Part shown: in pieces, positions 54,601-62,292 of the stretch
How the letters are laid out: each line of letters starts with the position of its first letter
Numbering within the stretch: position 1 is the stretch's first letter
Source of the DNA: CAMCXE01 sp036520615
Lineage (GTDB): Bacteria > Pseudomonadota > Gammaproteobacteria > Pseudomonadales > Cellvibrionaceae
Reading direction: 5' to 3'
NCBI GenBank assembly: GCA_036520615.1
Contig: DATDJI010000028.1
Location: 62,001 to 126,000 of the forward strand
Length of the DNA stretch: 64,000 nucleotides
Notes under the pieces: model-generated
Databases searched by the model: none
What the model saw: the letters and a program-made list of their open reading frames with translations, nothing else
Told to the model about the DNA's origin: nothing
Program-made: the position numbers and the translations under genes

Positions 54601-54843
54601 GTGGGTGAAGGGCGTCCGAACGTCGTGGATATGATTAAAAACCGCGAGATTAATTTGGTCATTAACACCACTGAGGGCAAACAGGCGATTAAAGATTCCG
54701 CCTGTATTCGCCGCAGCGCTGAAAATGCCCGCACTTACTACACAACCACTATTGCCGCTGCCAACGCCTTGTGTATGGCGCTGCGCTTTGGGCAATCCCA
54801 GCAAGTACGCCGTTTACAAGAATTACATGAGGGTATTGTGTAA
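51625..54843 (+). CDS. carB: Carbamoyl-phosphate synthase, large subunit
   Basis: 1072 residues, full length. Two homologous ATP-grasp halves: carboxy-phosphate domain (GAGPIVIGQACEFDYSG; MGGSGGGIAYN) and carbamoyl-phosphate domain (GGGPNRIGQGIEFDY; RPSYVLGGRAMEIV), an oligomerisation domain between them (about 400-550) and a C-terminal MGS allosteric domain (DLGFKLVATRGTATRLEAAG) that usually binds UMP and ornithine. It uses ammonia from CarA, bicarbonate and two ATP. Its stop overlaps the greA start by 1 nt (TAATG). Confidence 0.99.
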   Translation: MPKRTDIKSILIIGAGPIVIGQACEFDYSGAQACKALREEGYRVILVNSNPATIMTDPSMADATYIEPITWQCVEQIIIKERPDAILPTMGGQTALNCALALHDNGVLAKYNVELIGAKQEAIHKAEDRSLFDKAMKAIGLDCARARIVHSLTEALEVPKEFGFPVIIRPSFTMGGSGGGIAYNWEEFEEICLRGLDLSPTHELLIDESLLGWKEYEMEVVRDKNDNCIIVCSIENFDPMGVHTGDSITVAPAQTLTDKEYQIMRNASIAVLREIGVETGGSNVQFAVHPETGRLVVIEMNPRVSRSSALASKATGFPIAKVAAKLAVGYTLDELQNDITGGATPASFEPSIDYVVTKIPRFTFEKFGDADARLTTQMKSVGEVMAIGRNFQESLQKALRGLEVDSCGLESKVDWDDPTAAVTIRHNLTTPGADRLWYVGDAFRSGMSLDDVFAASKIDPWFLVQIEDLIKEEKTLQSETLTSLNSERLYGLKRKGFSDKRIGLLLGQSEQAVRHYRQHLGIRPVYKRVDTCAAEFSTDTAYMYSTYDEECEAAPSDRKKIMVLGGGPNRIGQGIEFDYCCVHAALAAREDGYETIMVNCNPETVSTDYDTSDRLYFEPVTLEDVLEIVQKEKPMGVIVQFGGQTPLKLARALEAEGVPIIGTSPDSIDRAEDRERFQQMIQKLGLKQPANAIVRSLEEAVNLADSVGYPLVVRPSYVLGGRAMEIVYTEKELRTYMRDAVKASDDAPVLLDHFLNNAIEVDIDAVSDGKDVVIGGIMQHIEQCGVHSGDSACSLPPYSLPEDVQNEMRAQVKKMALELEVVGLMNAQLAYQDGEVYIIEVNPRGSRTVPFVSKCIGVSLAKVAARCQAGKTLAEQGFTQEIIPKYFSVKEAVFPFNKFPAVDPILGPEMKSTGEVMGVGDTFAEAFAKAQTGAGSRIPTEGTVFISVRDFDKDDAVIVGKELADLGFKLVATRGTATRLEAAGLSVSVINKVGEGRPNVVDMIKNREINLVINTTEGKQAIKDSACIRRSAENARTYYTTTIAAANALCMALRFGQSQQVRRLQELHEGIV

Positions 54844-55325
54844 TGTCATTTCAAAAATTCCCGATGACCGTGCAGGGTGAGCAAAAGCTGCGCGAAGAAT
54901 TAGACCAATTAAAAAAGGTTGACCGCCCACGTATTGTGCAAGCAATTGCTGAAGCGCGCGCCCATGGTGATTTAAAAGAAAACGCTGAATACCATGCAGC
55001 CCGCGAGCAACAAAGTTTTTGCGAAGGCCGCATACAGGAAGTGGAAGGTAAATTATCCAACGCACAGGTGATAGACGTAACCCTATTGCCTAAAAACGGC
55101 AAAGTGGTGTTCGGTGTAACCGTATCTCTATTAAATGTGGATACGGAAAAACACGTGGTTTACCAAATTGTCGGTGAAGATGAAGCGGATATTAAACTCA
55201 ATAAAATATCTATCGGTTCACCGATTGCCCGTGCCCTAATTGGTAAAGAAGAAGGCGAAACCGTAGTGGTGAAAACTCCTGGCGGCGATGTGGAATATGA
55301 AATCGAAGAGGTTCGATACATTTAA
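54843..55325 (+). CDS. greA: Transcription elongation factor GreA
   Basis: 160 residues. The N-terminal coiled coil (MTVQGEQKLREELDQLKK) has the tip residues in HGDLKENAEYHAAREQQ, whose acidic side chains enter the RNA polymerase channel to trigger cleavage of backtracked RNA. The C-terminal FKBP-like domain (IGSPIARALIGKEEGETVVV) is intact. Coupled to carB by TAATG, the common carA-carB-greA arrangement of gammaproteobacteria. A terminator follows at 55371. Confidence 0.98.
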   Translation: MSFQKFPMTVQGEQKLREELDQLKKVDRPRIVQAIAEARAHGDLKENAEYHAAREQQSFCEGRIQEVEGKLSNAQVIDVTLLPKNGKVVFGVTVSLLNVDTEKHVVYQIVGEDEADIKLNKISIGSPIARALIGKEEGETVVVKTPGGDVEYEIEEVRYI

Positions 55326-55370
55326 GCAGCGTCTCTACGAGCTTTGCGCTTTACATTAATTGTTAATCTT

Positions 55371-55394
55371 AAGGCCATGTTTATGGCCTTTTTT
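55371..55394 (+). terminator. Rho-independent terminator of carAB-greA
   Basis: AAGGCCAT and ATGGCCTT form a perfect stem around GTTT, followed by TTTT. It lies 45 nt after the greA stop. Confidence 0.93.
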
Positions 55395-55409
55395 ATGTTT
55401 GTTTAAAAT

Positions 55410-55949
55410 ATGTCGAATGATTTAAACCGTCCTTTTTATTTGGTTTCTTTAAGTAAGCTTGCCTTGTTGTTTTTTGCTACCCAAGGTGGCTTTGCATTGG
55501 TGTGGTTTTTTTTGCATTGGCAAGCGCAGAATAAGACCCAAGCCAAAAAAGTGTACTCCGCGCCGCGTGCCTTGTTTAGTATATTTTTTGTCGGCGATCT
55601 GTGTCTGCGCCTGCAGCAGGAGCAAATCAAACAAGGCGTTAATTACCGCTGGTCACCGTTGCGGTTAAGCTTTGTGTTTATCACGGCCTATCTGCTGGAA
55701 TTTGCCACGGCGCTGGGAATTCATGAACAATATTTAACTGCTAGCTGGCAGTTTTTTGCGCTGGCGTTAAATCTGGTGGAATTTTATGTGCTCTATCAAT
55801 TTCAATTAGTGGCTAACCGGGTAATGGGAGATCCTTTTGGCAAGGAAAATAAAAACCTTACAGTGATAAATATTCTCTGGATTGGCTTTGGTTTGGTTAT
55901 GTGGATTAATTTATTGCGCGCTTGGTTTGGCGATGCACCTAACGCTTAG
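55410..55949 (+). CDS. Inner-membrane protein of unknown function
   Basis: 179 residues, starting 15 nt after the terminator. Four membrane segments (LALLFFATQGGFALVWFFL; a second in SFVFITAYLLEFATAL; WQFFALALNLVEFYVLYQF; INILWIGFGLVMWINLL). A cytoplasmic stretch with QNKTQAKKVYSAPRALFSIFFVGDL separates the first two. No enzyme motif is visible and the family is not recognised. No good ribosome site is seen before the ATG. It may share a promoter region with the terminator hairpin just upstream. Confidence 0.75.
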   Translation: MSNDLNRPFYLVSLSKLALLFFATQGGFALVWFFLHWQAQNKTQAKKVYSAPRALFSIFFVGDLCLRLQQEQIKQGVNYRWSPLRLSFVFITAYLLEFATALGIHEQYLTASWQFFALALNLVEFYVLYQFQLVANRVMGDPFGKENKNLTVINILWIGFGLVMWINLLRAWFGDAPNA

Positions 55950-56014
55950 TAGTAATCGGCTTTTTACACCGCTTAGCATTTAAGGGGTTTTTGTTAATTA
56001 ACTCAGAGGTGTGC

Positions 56015-56896
56015 ATGGGATCAATATTAATGCGGTTTGCCTGCTTCTGTGGCGCACTATTCGCTGTAACCAACAACTGTTCGGCGGCAACTTCACTCTG
56101 GCAAGTAAGTAAAAATAATCAGGTATTTTATTTGGGCGCAAGCCTCGGTGCTTTGCAACAAAAACATTACCCGCTGCCTGCTGAATTTGATGATGCTTAT
56201 ACCAAAGCGAACGTATTATATGTGGAGCGGGATATCGCCGCTCTAAGTGCACAGGATTTTAGCGCTCAAGTGATGCAGCGCATGATGTATACCGATGGCA
56301 GTAATTTAAAAAAACAGCTGCGCCCTGATGTGTACCAAAAATTAGACGCCTACAGTCAGAGTCTAGGTGTGCCTGTATTTGGTTTGGCCATGTTTAAGCC
56401 TGCATTTACTATGTTCACGCTCGCAGCAGCAGAAACATCTAAACAGGATTATGTATATGGCGTAGATACGAATTATTTTTATAAGGCGCAGGAGCAGAAA
56501 AAAGCCTGGCGCGCGCTGGAATCCACGAGCCAACAATTAACATTACTTGATCAAATTAACAATGAAGATCCCAATCAAACAATAACGTTTGTGCTGGATG
56601 AACTCTCGCAAATGCCCACAACGCTCGCGAAGATTGAGCCTGCCTGGCGAACGGCTAATCTTGCTGCGCTTGAAAGCCTAAGTGGCAGTAAACTGCGTAA
56701 ACTTACACCCACGCTTTACCAAGCGCTTATAGTTGCCAGACACCAAAATTGGTTGCCCCAATTTAACAAAATGGCGCAAACTCCAGAGGTGGAACTGGTG
56801 CTGCTAGATGTTATGCATTTCACCGGGCCGGATAGCCTGTTAACCGTGTTGAAAAAAAATGGCTTTACCCTAACCCCTTACCGTAAATCCAACTAG
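56015..56896 (+). CDS. TraB/GumN (TIKI)-family protein with degenerate metal motif
   Basis: 293 residues from ATG 56015 (AGAGG upstream; the earlier TTG of the open frame adds nothing). Signal peptide (FACFCGALFAVTNNCSAA). The family pattern is clear: LWQVSKNNQVFYLGASLG, HYPLPAEFDDAY, VLYVERDIAA, YGVDTNYFYKAQ, ALESTSQQLTLLDQIN, RHQNWLPQ and the final MHFTGPDSLLTVLKKNGF. In active members two GxxH motifs bind metal; here the first reads GASL (His lost, Leu44) and the second DVMH. It is thus probably inactive as a protease or highly diverged. A small membrane protein follows 9 nt later. Confidence 0.85.
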   Translation: MGSILMRFACFCGALFAVTNNCSAATSLWQVSKNNQVFYLGASLGALQQKHYPLPAEFDDAYTKANVLYVERDIAALSAQDFSAQVMQRMMYTDGSNLKKQLRPDVYQKLDAYSQSLGVPVFGLAMFKPAFTMFTLAAAETSKQDYVYGVDTNYFYKAQEQKKAWRALESTSQQLTLLDQINNEDPNQTITFVLDELSQMPTTLAKIEPAWRTANLAALESLSGSKLRKLTPTLYQALIVARHQNWLPQFNKMAQTPEVELVLLDVMHFTGPDSLLTVLKKNGFTLTPYRKSN

Positions 56897-56905
56897 GCGC
56901 ATTTT

Positions 56906-57331
56906 ATGATTACGTATTTATTTTGGCTTGCTCTGCTATCAATAGTTATCACCATCGGTGTTATTGGCTATAAAACCCGTTTTTGGAAAACCAGCGCAAT
57001 CGTAGCCGTCGTAGTATTTTTGTCTACTTGGGCTATGTATTATTTTAAATGGGAGCAACACTGGGTAAAAAATCTCGGCGGCACTATGACGATTAGCGTA
57101 CCTAAAGGATTGATTCATTTGGGTACCACATGGAAGGAAGAAAACATGTGGATTGAAAATTACGATCCTAAAACCAACACCTGTTATTTTACAGAATACG
57201 CTAAAGGCCATTTATTAGAAGGCCGTGTAGTGATTAAACACTGTAACCCGGCTTTACCTTCTGCTAATCCTGAGCCTGCCGAAGAGCCTATTTCCAGTGA
57301 AGAAGTGGAAAAGGAGGTTGCTCCGCAATAG
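56906..57331 (+). CDS. Small membrane-anchored protein of unknown function
   Basis: 141 residues, 9 nt downstream of the TraB/GumN-like gene, so probably co-transcribed. Two N-terminal membrane helices (YLFWLALLSIVITIGVIGY and SAIVAVVVFLSTWAMYY), then a soluble beta-rich part (TMTISVPKGLIHLGTTW; ENYDPKTNTCYFTEY) with two cysteines and an acidic tail (EEPISSEEVEKEV). Unrecognised. The close pairing suggests an envelope role with its neighbour. Confidence 0.75.
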   Translation: MITYLFWLALLSIVITIGVIGYKTRFWKTSAIVAVVVFLSTWAMYYFKWEQHWVKNLGGTMTISVPKGLIHLGTTWKEENMWIENYDPKTNTCYFTEYAKGHLLEGRVVIKHCNPALPSANPEPAEEPISSEEVEKEVAPQ

Positions 57332-57360
57332 TTTTTTAATGCCTTAATGTTTATTAACGA

Positions 57361-57396
57361 CTGCCGGAAATGCTTCAACTATTCCGGCAGTTTTTT
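57361..57396 (+). terminator. Rho-independent terminator
   Basis: CTGCCGGAA and TTCCGGCAG form a perfect 9-bp stem with a 12-nt loop, followed by TTTTTT, 30 nt after the preceding stop codon. Confidence 0.92.
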
Positions 57397-57479
57397 CATG
57401 AAATGACTAACTAATAAGCGTTTTGTGAAACTCCAGCACAGATCCTCACTGCAAAATTTAGACTGGAAACTTAGCTTTT

Positions 57480-57520
57480 CTGACACATTGATTTTTCCCT
57501 GCGGAATACATATGTGTCAG
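57480..57520. promoter_or_regulatory. Inverted repeat upstream of the AraC-type gene
   Basis: CTGACACA and TGTGTCAG are perfect 8-nt arms 25 nt apart. It lies about 180 nt before the regulator start and could be an operator or part of its promoter region. No T-run follows. Confidence 0.4.
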
Positions 57521-57701
57521 AGTGCGGTTTAATTTGTGTTAGGTGGCAAGCTACGGATTTGTTGTATTATTAAATGCGCGCTACTGCAATGTGCCGGACG
57601 AGAAAATTTTATTTATGGAAAAAATATTTGTTGCCACTAATAGCGTAGGTAAAACTTAAGTTTTATAAAAATGATCGCCGAATTAGGAGAGATCTTAGGA
57701 A

Positions 57702-58718
57702 ATGACAGGCCTGGCGTTATTATTAATTGGATTTTCTCTATTTGGCGCAGGCGTTTTAGCTCTGACGCATTTTCGCACCGAGCACTACGCAGAGCAGGTT
57801 TTCTCAAGACGAATGGGTCTTATTTTGTTGGGCGTTTTAAGCGTCTTACAGTTGGCGCATTTTGCGTGGCTTTATGCGGATCTGCGCTGGATTGACAGCC
57901 CTCTTTATCGAATGGCGTTATTTGCTGTAGCACCTGCCTTCTTTTTGTTTAGCCATCCTCTATTAACTCAAGCGTCTGTCCCTAGGGTCAATCTGTTTTT
58001 GCATGCAATGCCGGTGTTCTTTTGTTTGGCATTACCTGTTTCTTTTGCCATACCAGTCGCCTTTTTAGTCGGGGCCGGGTATTTGATTTGGTTGGTGGTA
58101 AGGCTTTACGTACTGCGTAAGGAGAGGGCGCAATTTCGGTTGGAAATGCTGCTGTTAGGGGCAGTATTTATCGTTGCGCTCGCTATATCGGCGCTGGGTT
58201 TTTTCCAAGCGTTATTACCTGCCAAGTTATTTTTCATTCTTTACGCTTGCGCCATCGGCGTGGCGTTTTTCTTTGTACAGTTGGCTCTTGGGCTGCGTCC
58301 ATCGCTTGCGGTGGAGGTCACTGAAACTGTGCAGAGCGTAAGTTACATCAGTTCCACGTTGAACAATGTCAATTGCGATGCGGCGCTTACCCGTTTAACA
58401 GCTCTAATGGAACAGCGAATTTTTGTCGAGCCTGGTTTGAGTTTGCCCTTATTAGCTCAACAGCTGCAATTGAGCACGCATCAATTGTCCGAGTTGCTCA
58501 ACAGCCGTTTAGGTAAGGGGTTTTCGCGGTTTCTGCGCGAGGCGAGGGTGAGTGCGGCTAAAACCATGTTGGTTGAAGAGCCTGCCGTCTCAGTGTTGGC
58601 AGTCGGACTGAGCGTCGGTTTTACCTCGCAATCGACCTTTTACGATGCCTTCCGGGAGATAGAAGGTATGACGCCGGGGCAGTTTCGCAAGCTAGAGGGG
58701 CAAGCGCGAAAAGCCTAA
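57702..58718 (+). CDS. AraC-family transcriptional regulator with membrane N-terminus
   Basis: 338 residues. AGGAGA lies 15 nt and TAGGA 4 nt before the ATG. The N-terminal 205 residues hold about seven hydrophobic helices (TGLALLLIGFSLFGAGVLAL, FCLALPVSFAIPVAFLVGAGYLIWLVV, FILYACAIGVAFFFVQLAL). The C-terminal 100 residues are an AraC-type double helix-turn-helix (LSLPLLAQQLQLSTHQLSELLN; VLAVGLSVGFTSQSTFYDAFREIEGMTPGQFRKL). Such membrane-bound AraC proteins respond to membrane or envelope signals. The likely target is the operon 300 nt downstream, whose upstream region has a large inverted repeat. Confidence 0.9.
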   Translation: MTGLALLLIGFSLFGAGVLALTHFRTEHYAEQVFSRRMGLILLGVLSVLQLAHFAWLYADLRWIDSPLYRMALFAVAPAFFLFSHPLLTQASVPRVNLFLHAMPVFFCLALPVSFAIPVAFLVGAGYLIWLVVRLYVLRKERAQFRLEMLLLGAVFIVALAISALGFFQALLPAKLFFILYACAIGVAFFFVQLALGLRPSLAVEVTETVQSVSYISSTLNNVNCDAALTRLTALMEQRIFVEPGLSLPLLAQQLQLSTHQLSELLNSRLGKGFSRFLREARVSAAKTMLVEEPAVSVLAVGLSVGFTSQSTFYDAFREIEGMTPGQFRKLEGQARKA

Positions 58719-58782
58719 AAGGTTATAACTCTAAAAAACTCAATTGATCGCCTACGGTTGCCTAATGCTTGAATCTGCACAT

Positions 58783-58842
58783 TTTTTGTAAAATTCAATT
58801 TACCGTAGAGGTGACTACTGCTTTCGCCGAATTTTACAAAAA
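58783..58842. promoter_or_regulatory. 14-bp inverted repeat upstream of the SDR/DUF4166 operon (candidate operator)
   Basis: TTTTTGTAAAATTC (58783-58796) and GAATTTTACAAAAA (58829-58842) are perfect arms 32 nt apart. A second, interleaved pair CTACGGT (58752-58758) and ACCGTAG (58802-58808) lies in the same region. Position between an AraC-type gene and an operon suggests regulator binding. Confidence 0.55.
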
Positions 58843-59017
58843 GCCATGCTTTCCTCAGCGCTACCCTCGCAACGCGCTCACACTGAGGTTTTTAGGATAA
58901 GAATCTCCGAACTTATCCGTCCGGAGTAGTTTTTGGTTCCGTTTTGATCGTCGCGGAAGTTTCAGAGCGTATTTATCGCCAGACTGAGGTTACGTGTTAA
59001 TGACCTAGGAGCCTCTT

Positions 59018-59359
59018 ATGAATACTTACCTTTTCCTCGCTGAATCGATTTTAAGCATAACCATTAGCCTGGTTGTTTTATCGGTGTTATCGCGCCCGTT
59101 GGCTGATGTGTTAAGCCGGATGTGCGCGGATGACCGGGCGGTGCAGTTTTGGGTGAGCTACACAAAAGTCATGCTGGTGATTGCACCATGGCTGTTGGTG
59201 TTAACTGTGGATTTGTTCGCACCCGTCAAAGACCCGTTGGATGCGCTGCGACTGGCCATCATGGCCGCCTTAGCCGGGATGTTGTTCAGCCTGCATTTAC
59301 TTGGAAAGCGCTTAAGCGATTTTCAAGCCGTGCCCCAGTTGCCGGAGAGTGGACTATGA
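59018..59359 (+). CDS. Small inner-membrane protein, first gene of the SDR operon
   Basis: 113 residues with three membrane segments (SILSITISLVVLSVLS; YTKVMLVIAPWLLVLTVDLF; LAIMAALAGMLFSLHLL). AGGAG precedes the ATG by 9 nt. No family recognised. Its TGA overlaps the ATG of the SDR gene (ATGA), so all four genes to 61281 are translationally coupled. Confidence 0.8.
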   Translation: MNTYLFLAESILSITISLVVLSVLSRPLADVLSRMCADDRAVQFWVSYTKVMLVIAPWLLVLTVDLFAPVKDPLDALRLAIMAALAGMLFSLHLLGKRLSDFQAVPQLPESGL

Positions 59360-60243
59360 ACATCCTGCTGACCGGAGCTTCAGGCTTCATCGGTCGAAAC
59401 CTGGCTTACGCATTGAAGGCCCAGGGGCATGAGGTTGTGCCGGTTTCGCGCAGGCTGGGGGTAAATTTTAGCCAGATGCAACGAGCGTCCGACTGGCTGC
59501 CTTATTTGCACGGCATTGATGCGGTCATCAATGCCGTGGGGATTATTGCCCAAACGCGTGCTCAGCGTTTTAACGCGGTACATAGCCTTGCACCTATAGC
59601 GTTGTTTCAGGCATGTATGCAATCGGGCGTGCGCCGGGTAATACAGATTTCTGCCCTGGGAGCCGATGAGCATGCAACGACGGCTTATCACCTTAGCAAA
59701 CGGGCGGCAGATGATGCTTTGCGCGGCTTGGATATAGATTGGTTCGTGTTGCGGCCATCGTTAGTGTATGGCTATGGTGGCGCAAGTAGCGGGGTGTTTA
59801 TGCGGCTTGCGGCGCTGCCGGTGATTCCCTTAGCTGGCGATGGCCAGCAACAGGTACAGCCGGTGCATATTAGCGACTTGGTAGCGGCTGTTTTGCGCTG
59901 TTTAGTTGTGGAGAGGACGCAGTTGTCACTCGATGTTGTGGGGCCGCAGGTTTTTAGTTTTTCCCAGTGGCTACAACAAATGCGCAGCAGCCAGGGTCTT
60001 GATCCTGGGCGCTTTTTGTCGATTCCATTGGCGGTGGTTATGGCTGCCTGCAGACTTGGTTGTTTTATCAGCCCGCTGTTGCAACCGGATAATCTGCGTA
60101 TGCTGCAGGCGGGCAATACTGCTGATGTTGAGCCGCTGCGGCAGTTTTTAAATCGCCAGCCATTAAGCGTTGCGCCCGCATTCTTTTTTACTGATGGCGG
60201 GGCCAGATTTTTCGCCAGTGGAGGGCAAACCCATGAGCTATGA
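59356..60243 (+). CDS. NAD(P)-dependent epimerase/dehydratase-like SDR protein
   Basis: 295 residues from ATG 59356. N-terminal Rossmann motif GASGFIGRN (GxxGxxG type), INAVGIIAQ, and YHLSKRAADDAL with the YxxxK active-site signature. The C-terminal part is short and basic, as in atypical extended SDRs (NAD(P)H-binding, complex I NDUFA9-like or sugar-modifying). In many bacteria such an SDR is fused or adjacent to DoxX, DUF2269 and DUF4166 proteins, as here. Substrate unknown. Overlaps the upstream gene by 4 nt and the downstream gene by 11 nt. Confidence 0.88.
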   Translation: MNILLTGASGFIGRNLAYALKAQGHEVVPVSRRLGVNFSQMQRASDWLPYLHGIDAVINAVGIIAQTRAQRFNAVHSLAPIALFQACMQSGVRRVIQISALGADEHATTAYHLSKRAADDALRGLDIDWFVLRPSLVYGYGGASSGVFMRLAALPVIPLAGDGQQQVQPVHISDLVAAVLRCLVVERTQLSLDVVGPQVFSFSQWLQQMRSSQGLDPGRFLSIPLAVVMAACRLGCFISPLLQPDNLRMLQAGNTADVEPLRQFLNRQPLSVAPAFFFTDGGARFFASGGQTHEL

Positions 60244-60712
60244 GCTACTAAAAACCCTGCACATTCTCAGCATGGTGCTCTTGTTCGGCACCGGGCTTGG
60301 CAGTGCGTTTTATAAATGGATGGCCGATCGCAGCGGTAACGTCGCGCATATCGCCATCACCAACCGGCATGTGGTGTTGGCAGACTGGATTTTTACGACA
60401 CCGACGGTGATCTTCCAACCGCTTAGTGGCCTGTGGATGGTGAACATGTTTCAGGTGCCAATTAGCACACCTTGGATTGCCGCAAGCCTCATGTTGTATG
60501 GCCTGGCCGGAGCCTGTTGGCTGCCAGTGGTTTGGCTGCAGATTCGCATGCGCAGCCTCTCCACAGTGGCGGCAGCGCAAAACACTCCTTTGCCTGCAGC
60601 CTATTGGGCAATGGCGCGGGCGTGGTTTTGGTTGGGAGTGCCCGCATTTTTTGCCATGGTGTTAGTAGTAGTTTTGATGGTTTTTAAACACATACCGGGA
60701 GTGAGTTTATGA
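60233..60712 (+). CDS. DUF2269-family integral membrane protein
   Basis: 159 residues from ATG 60233. It has four membrane helices, starting with LKTLHILSMVLLFGTGLGSAFYKW; the LHILSMVLLFGTGLG and the later PLSGLWMV motifs are typical of DUF2269. A conserved His near the first helix could bind haem or a metal (inference). It overlaps the SDR gene by 11 nt and the DUF4166 gene by 4 nt. Works with the SDR and DUF4166 partners by context. Confidence 0.85.
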   Translation: MSYELLKTLHILSMVLLFGTGLGSAFYKWMADRSGNVAHIAITNRHVVLADWIFTTPTVIFQPLSGLWMVNMFQVPISTPWIAASLMLYGLAGACWLPVVWLQIRMRSLSTVAAAQNTPLPAAYWAMARAWFWLGVPAFFAMVLVVVLMVFKHIPGVSL

Positions 60713-61281
60713 AAAGTTTGATGCACAACGCCTTGGGCGCACAGTTCGAGCAATTACCTCCAGCATTGCAGGCACATTACAAAGCCGGTTCTACACGGGA
60801 AACTGGGCACATGAATATTGAATACCCGCGTTGGATGCAGCCATTTTTGACCCTACTGCGCTTAGTCGGCGCGCTGGTTAATCGTTCCGGGCGACAAGTG
60901 CCGACACTGGTTGAAAAGTTTGATAGCGACAAAGGCCAGAATTGGCGCCGCACGATTAGTTTTCCTAGCGGCAAAGTGGTGTATTTCAATAGCCGCTGGG
61001 TGGTAGGCGTGGGCAACCGGGTGATTGAGTATGTAAACCCCATATTGGGGCTTGAAATGGCTGTGCATGTGCAAGACGGTAAACTGTATTACTCCGGGGT
61101 TAGATTCGTGGCGAAGCTCGGGCCGGTGCTCATACCTATCCCCGAATGGCTTTTGCTTGGGCATACTAGCATTGTGGAAGAGGGCGTGGATGCTACTCAT
61201 TTCGCCATGGATTTTCGCTTAACCCATCCATTGTTTGGGCAGATATTTCGCTACGCAGGCACGTTTGAGGTGGTGCCTTAG
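60709..61281 (+). CDS. DUF4166 domain protein
   Basis: 190 residues. The pattern ALGAQFEQLPPALQAHY at the start, followed by NWRRTISFPSGKVVYFNS and the FAMDFRLTHPLFGQIFRYAGTFEV end, is typical of DUF4166, which in other bacteria is often fused to the SDR domain. Here the two are separate genes in one coupled operon. Soluble, no signal peptide. The biochemical role is unknown; association with an oxidoreductase suggests lipid or cofactor modification (inference). Confidence 0.87.
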   Translation: MKSLMHNALGAQFEQLPPALQAHYKAGSTRETGHMNIEYPRWMQPFLTLLRLVGALVNRSGRQVPTLVEKFDSDKGQNWRRTISFPSGKVVYFNSRWVVGVGNRVIEYVNPILGLEMAVHVQDGKLYYSGVRFVAKLGPVLIPIPEWLLLGHTSIVEEGVDATHFAMDFRLTHPLFGQIFRYAGTFEVVP

Positions 61282-61391
61282 GGCCGCTGATAGCGTTAAA
61301 TAAATTTTTGTTTAGTCTCTGCAGTTAAATCTATAACAGGGAAACTACACTCGCCGCGTAGGATTTCCCGGTTCACTAATAAGTTTTTGTT

Positions 61392-62096
61392 ATGTCATTT
61401 ACCCTTGCTCCCATCGGCATCATCCGCAGCTGTTTCACGCAAAAATTTGGCATCCCGCGCCAGCCAGGTCTGGCACGGGATGCTATCGGTCACCTAATCC
61501 TTTCGCCGCCCTACAATAATCCGGAGGCAGTGGTGGGGCTTGAGGCCGTGAGCCACCTTTGGGTGCAATTTATATTTCATGAAGGTTACAGCGGTTGGAA
61601 ACCGCGTGTGAAAATGCCCCGCCTGGGGGGCAATAAAACTCTTGGTGTGTTCGCCACCCGCTCGCCCAATCGCCCGAATAATATTGGCCTTTCGGTAGTG
61701 CGTTTACTAAAGGTTGAGGTGACGCCCGAGGTGGTTTTAACCCTGGGAGGAATTGATTTTTTAGACGGCACACCCGTGCTCGATATCAAACCCTATTTGC
61801 CCTACGCCGATGCCATACCTGATGCCCACAACGACTGGGCAAGCGGGGCCCCGGAATTAGTCGCGGTGCAATTCTCTGCCAATGCCGACGCGCAATTAAA
61901 TGAATTAGAGCTACAGTATCCAGGTCTCAGAGTGCTTGCCGAACAGGTGCTAGCGCAAGATCCAAGGCCTTCTTACCAAGACTACAATACGGAACGAGTT
62001 TATGTGTTGCGGCTGTGGGATTTAGACGTGCGCTGGCGGTTTTTAGTTGATCCAATTAATTGGCGGATTGAGGTTTTATCGCTAGAGGCCGTTTAA
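61392..62096 (+). CDS. trmO: tRNA (N6-threonylcarbamoyladenosine37-N6)-methyltransferase TrmO
   Basis: 234 residues. The TsaA/UPF0066 domain has PIGIIRSCFTQKFGIPRQPGL, FIFHEG, GVFATRSPNRPNNIGLS and LDGTPVLDIKPYLPYAD, which define TrmO. It methylates t6A37 of tRNA-Thr using SAM, improving decoding of ACY codons. The C-terminal extension (about 150-234) is the usual second domain. It stands as a single gene 110 nt after the DUF4166 gene. Confidence 0.95.
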   Translation: MSFTLAPIGIIRSCFTQKFGIPRQPGLARDAIGHLILSPPYNNPEAVVGLEAVSHLWVQFIFHEGYSGWKPRVKMPRLGGNKTLGVFATRSPNRPNNIGLSVVRLLKVEVTPEVVLTLGGIDFLDGTPVLDIKPYLPYADAIPDAHNDWASGAPELVAVQFSANADAQLNELELQYPGLRVLAEQVLAQDPRPSYQDYNTERVYVLRLWDLDVRWRFLVDPINWRIEVLSLEAV

Positions 62097-62292
62097 TAAA
62101 GCTTAAAAATTTGCAACCGTGTCTATTCAATCGGGCATAATTTCAGTTCCGGCCGTACTGGCTCGGATGGTGGCGTTAAGCTGCACATTTCTATCGATGA
62201 AAATTACCGTTTGCGGACAACAGCTATCGTTAATACTCGTTGCGTGCGAGCAACCCCTAAATTGATTATTCGTTTATTGTGAGGAGAAGGAT

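Noticed and set aside
54117..54734. 205-codon minus-strand frame within carB
   Set aside because: Shadow of carB; no independent features.
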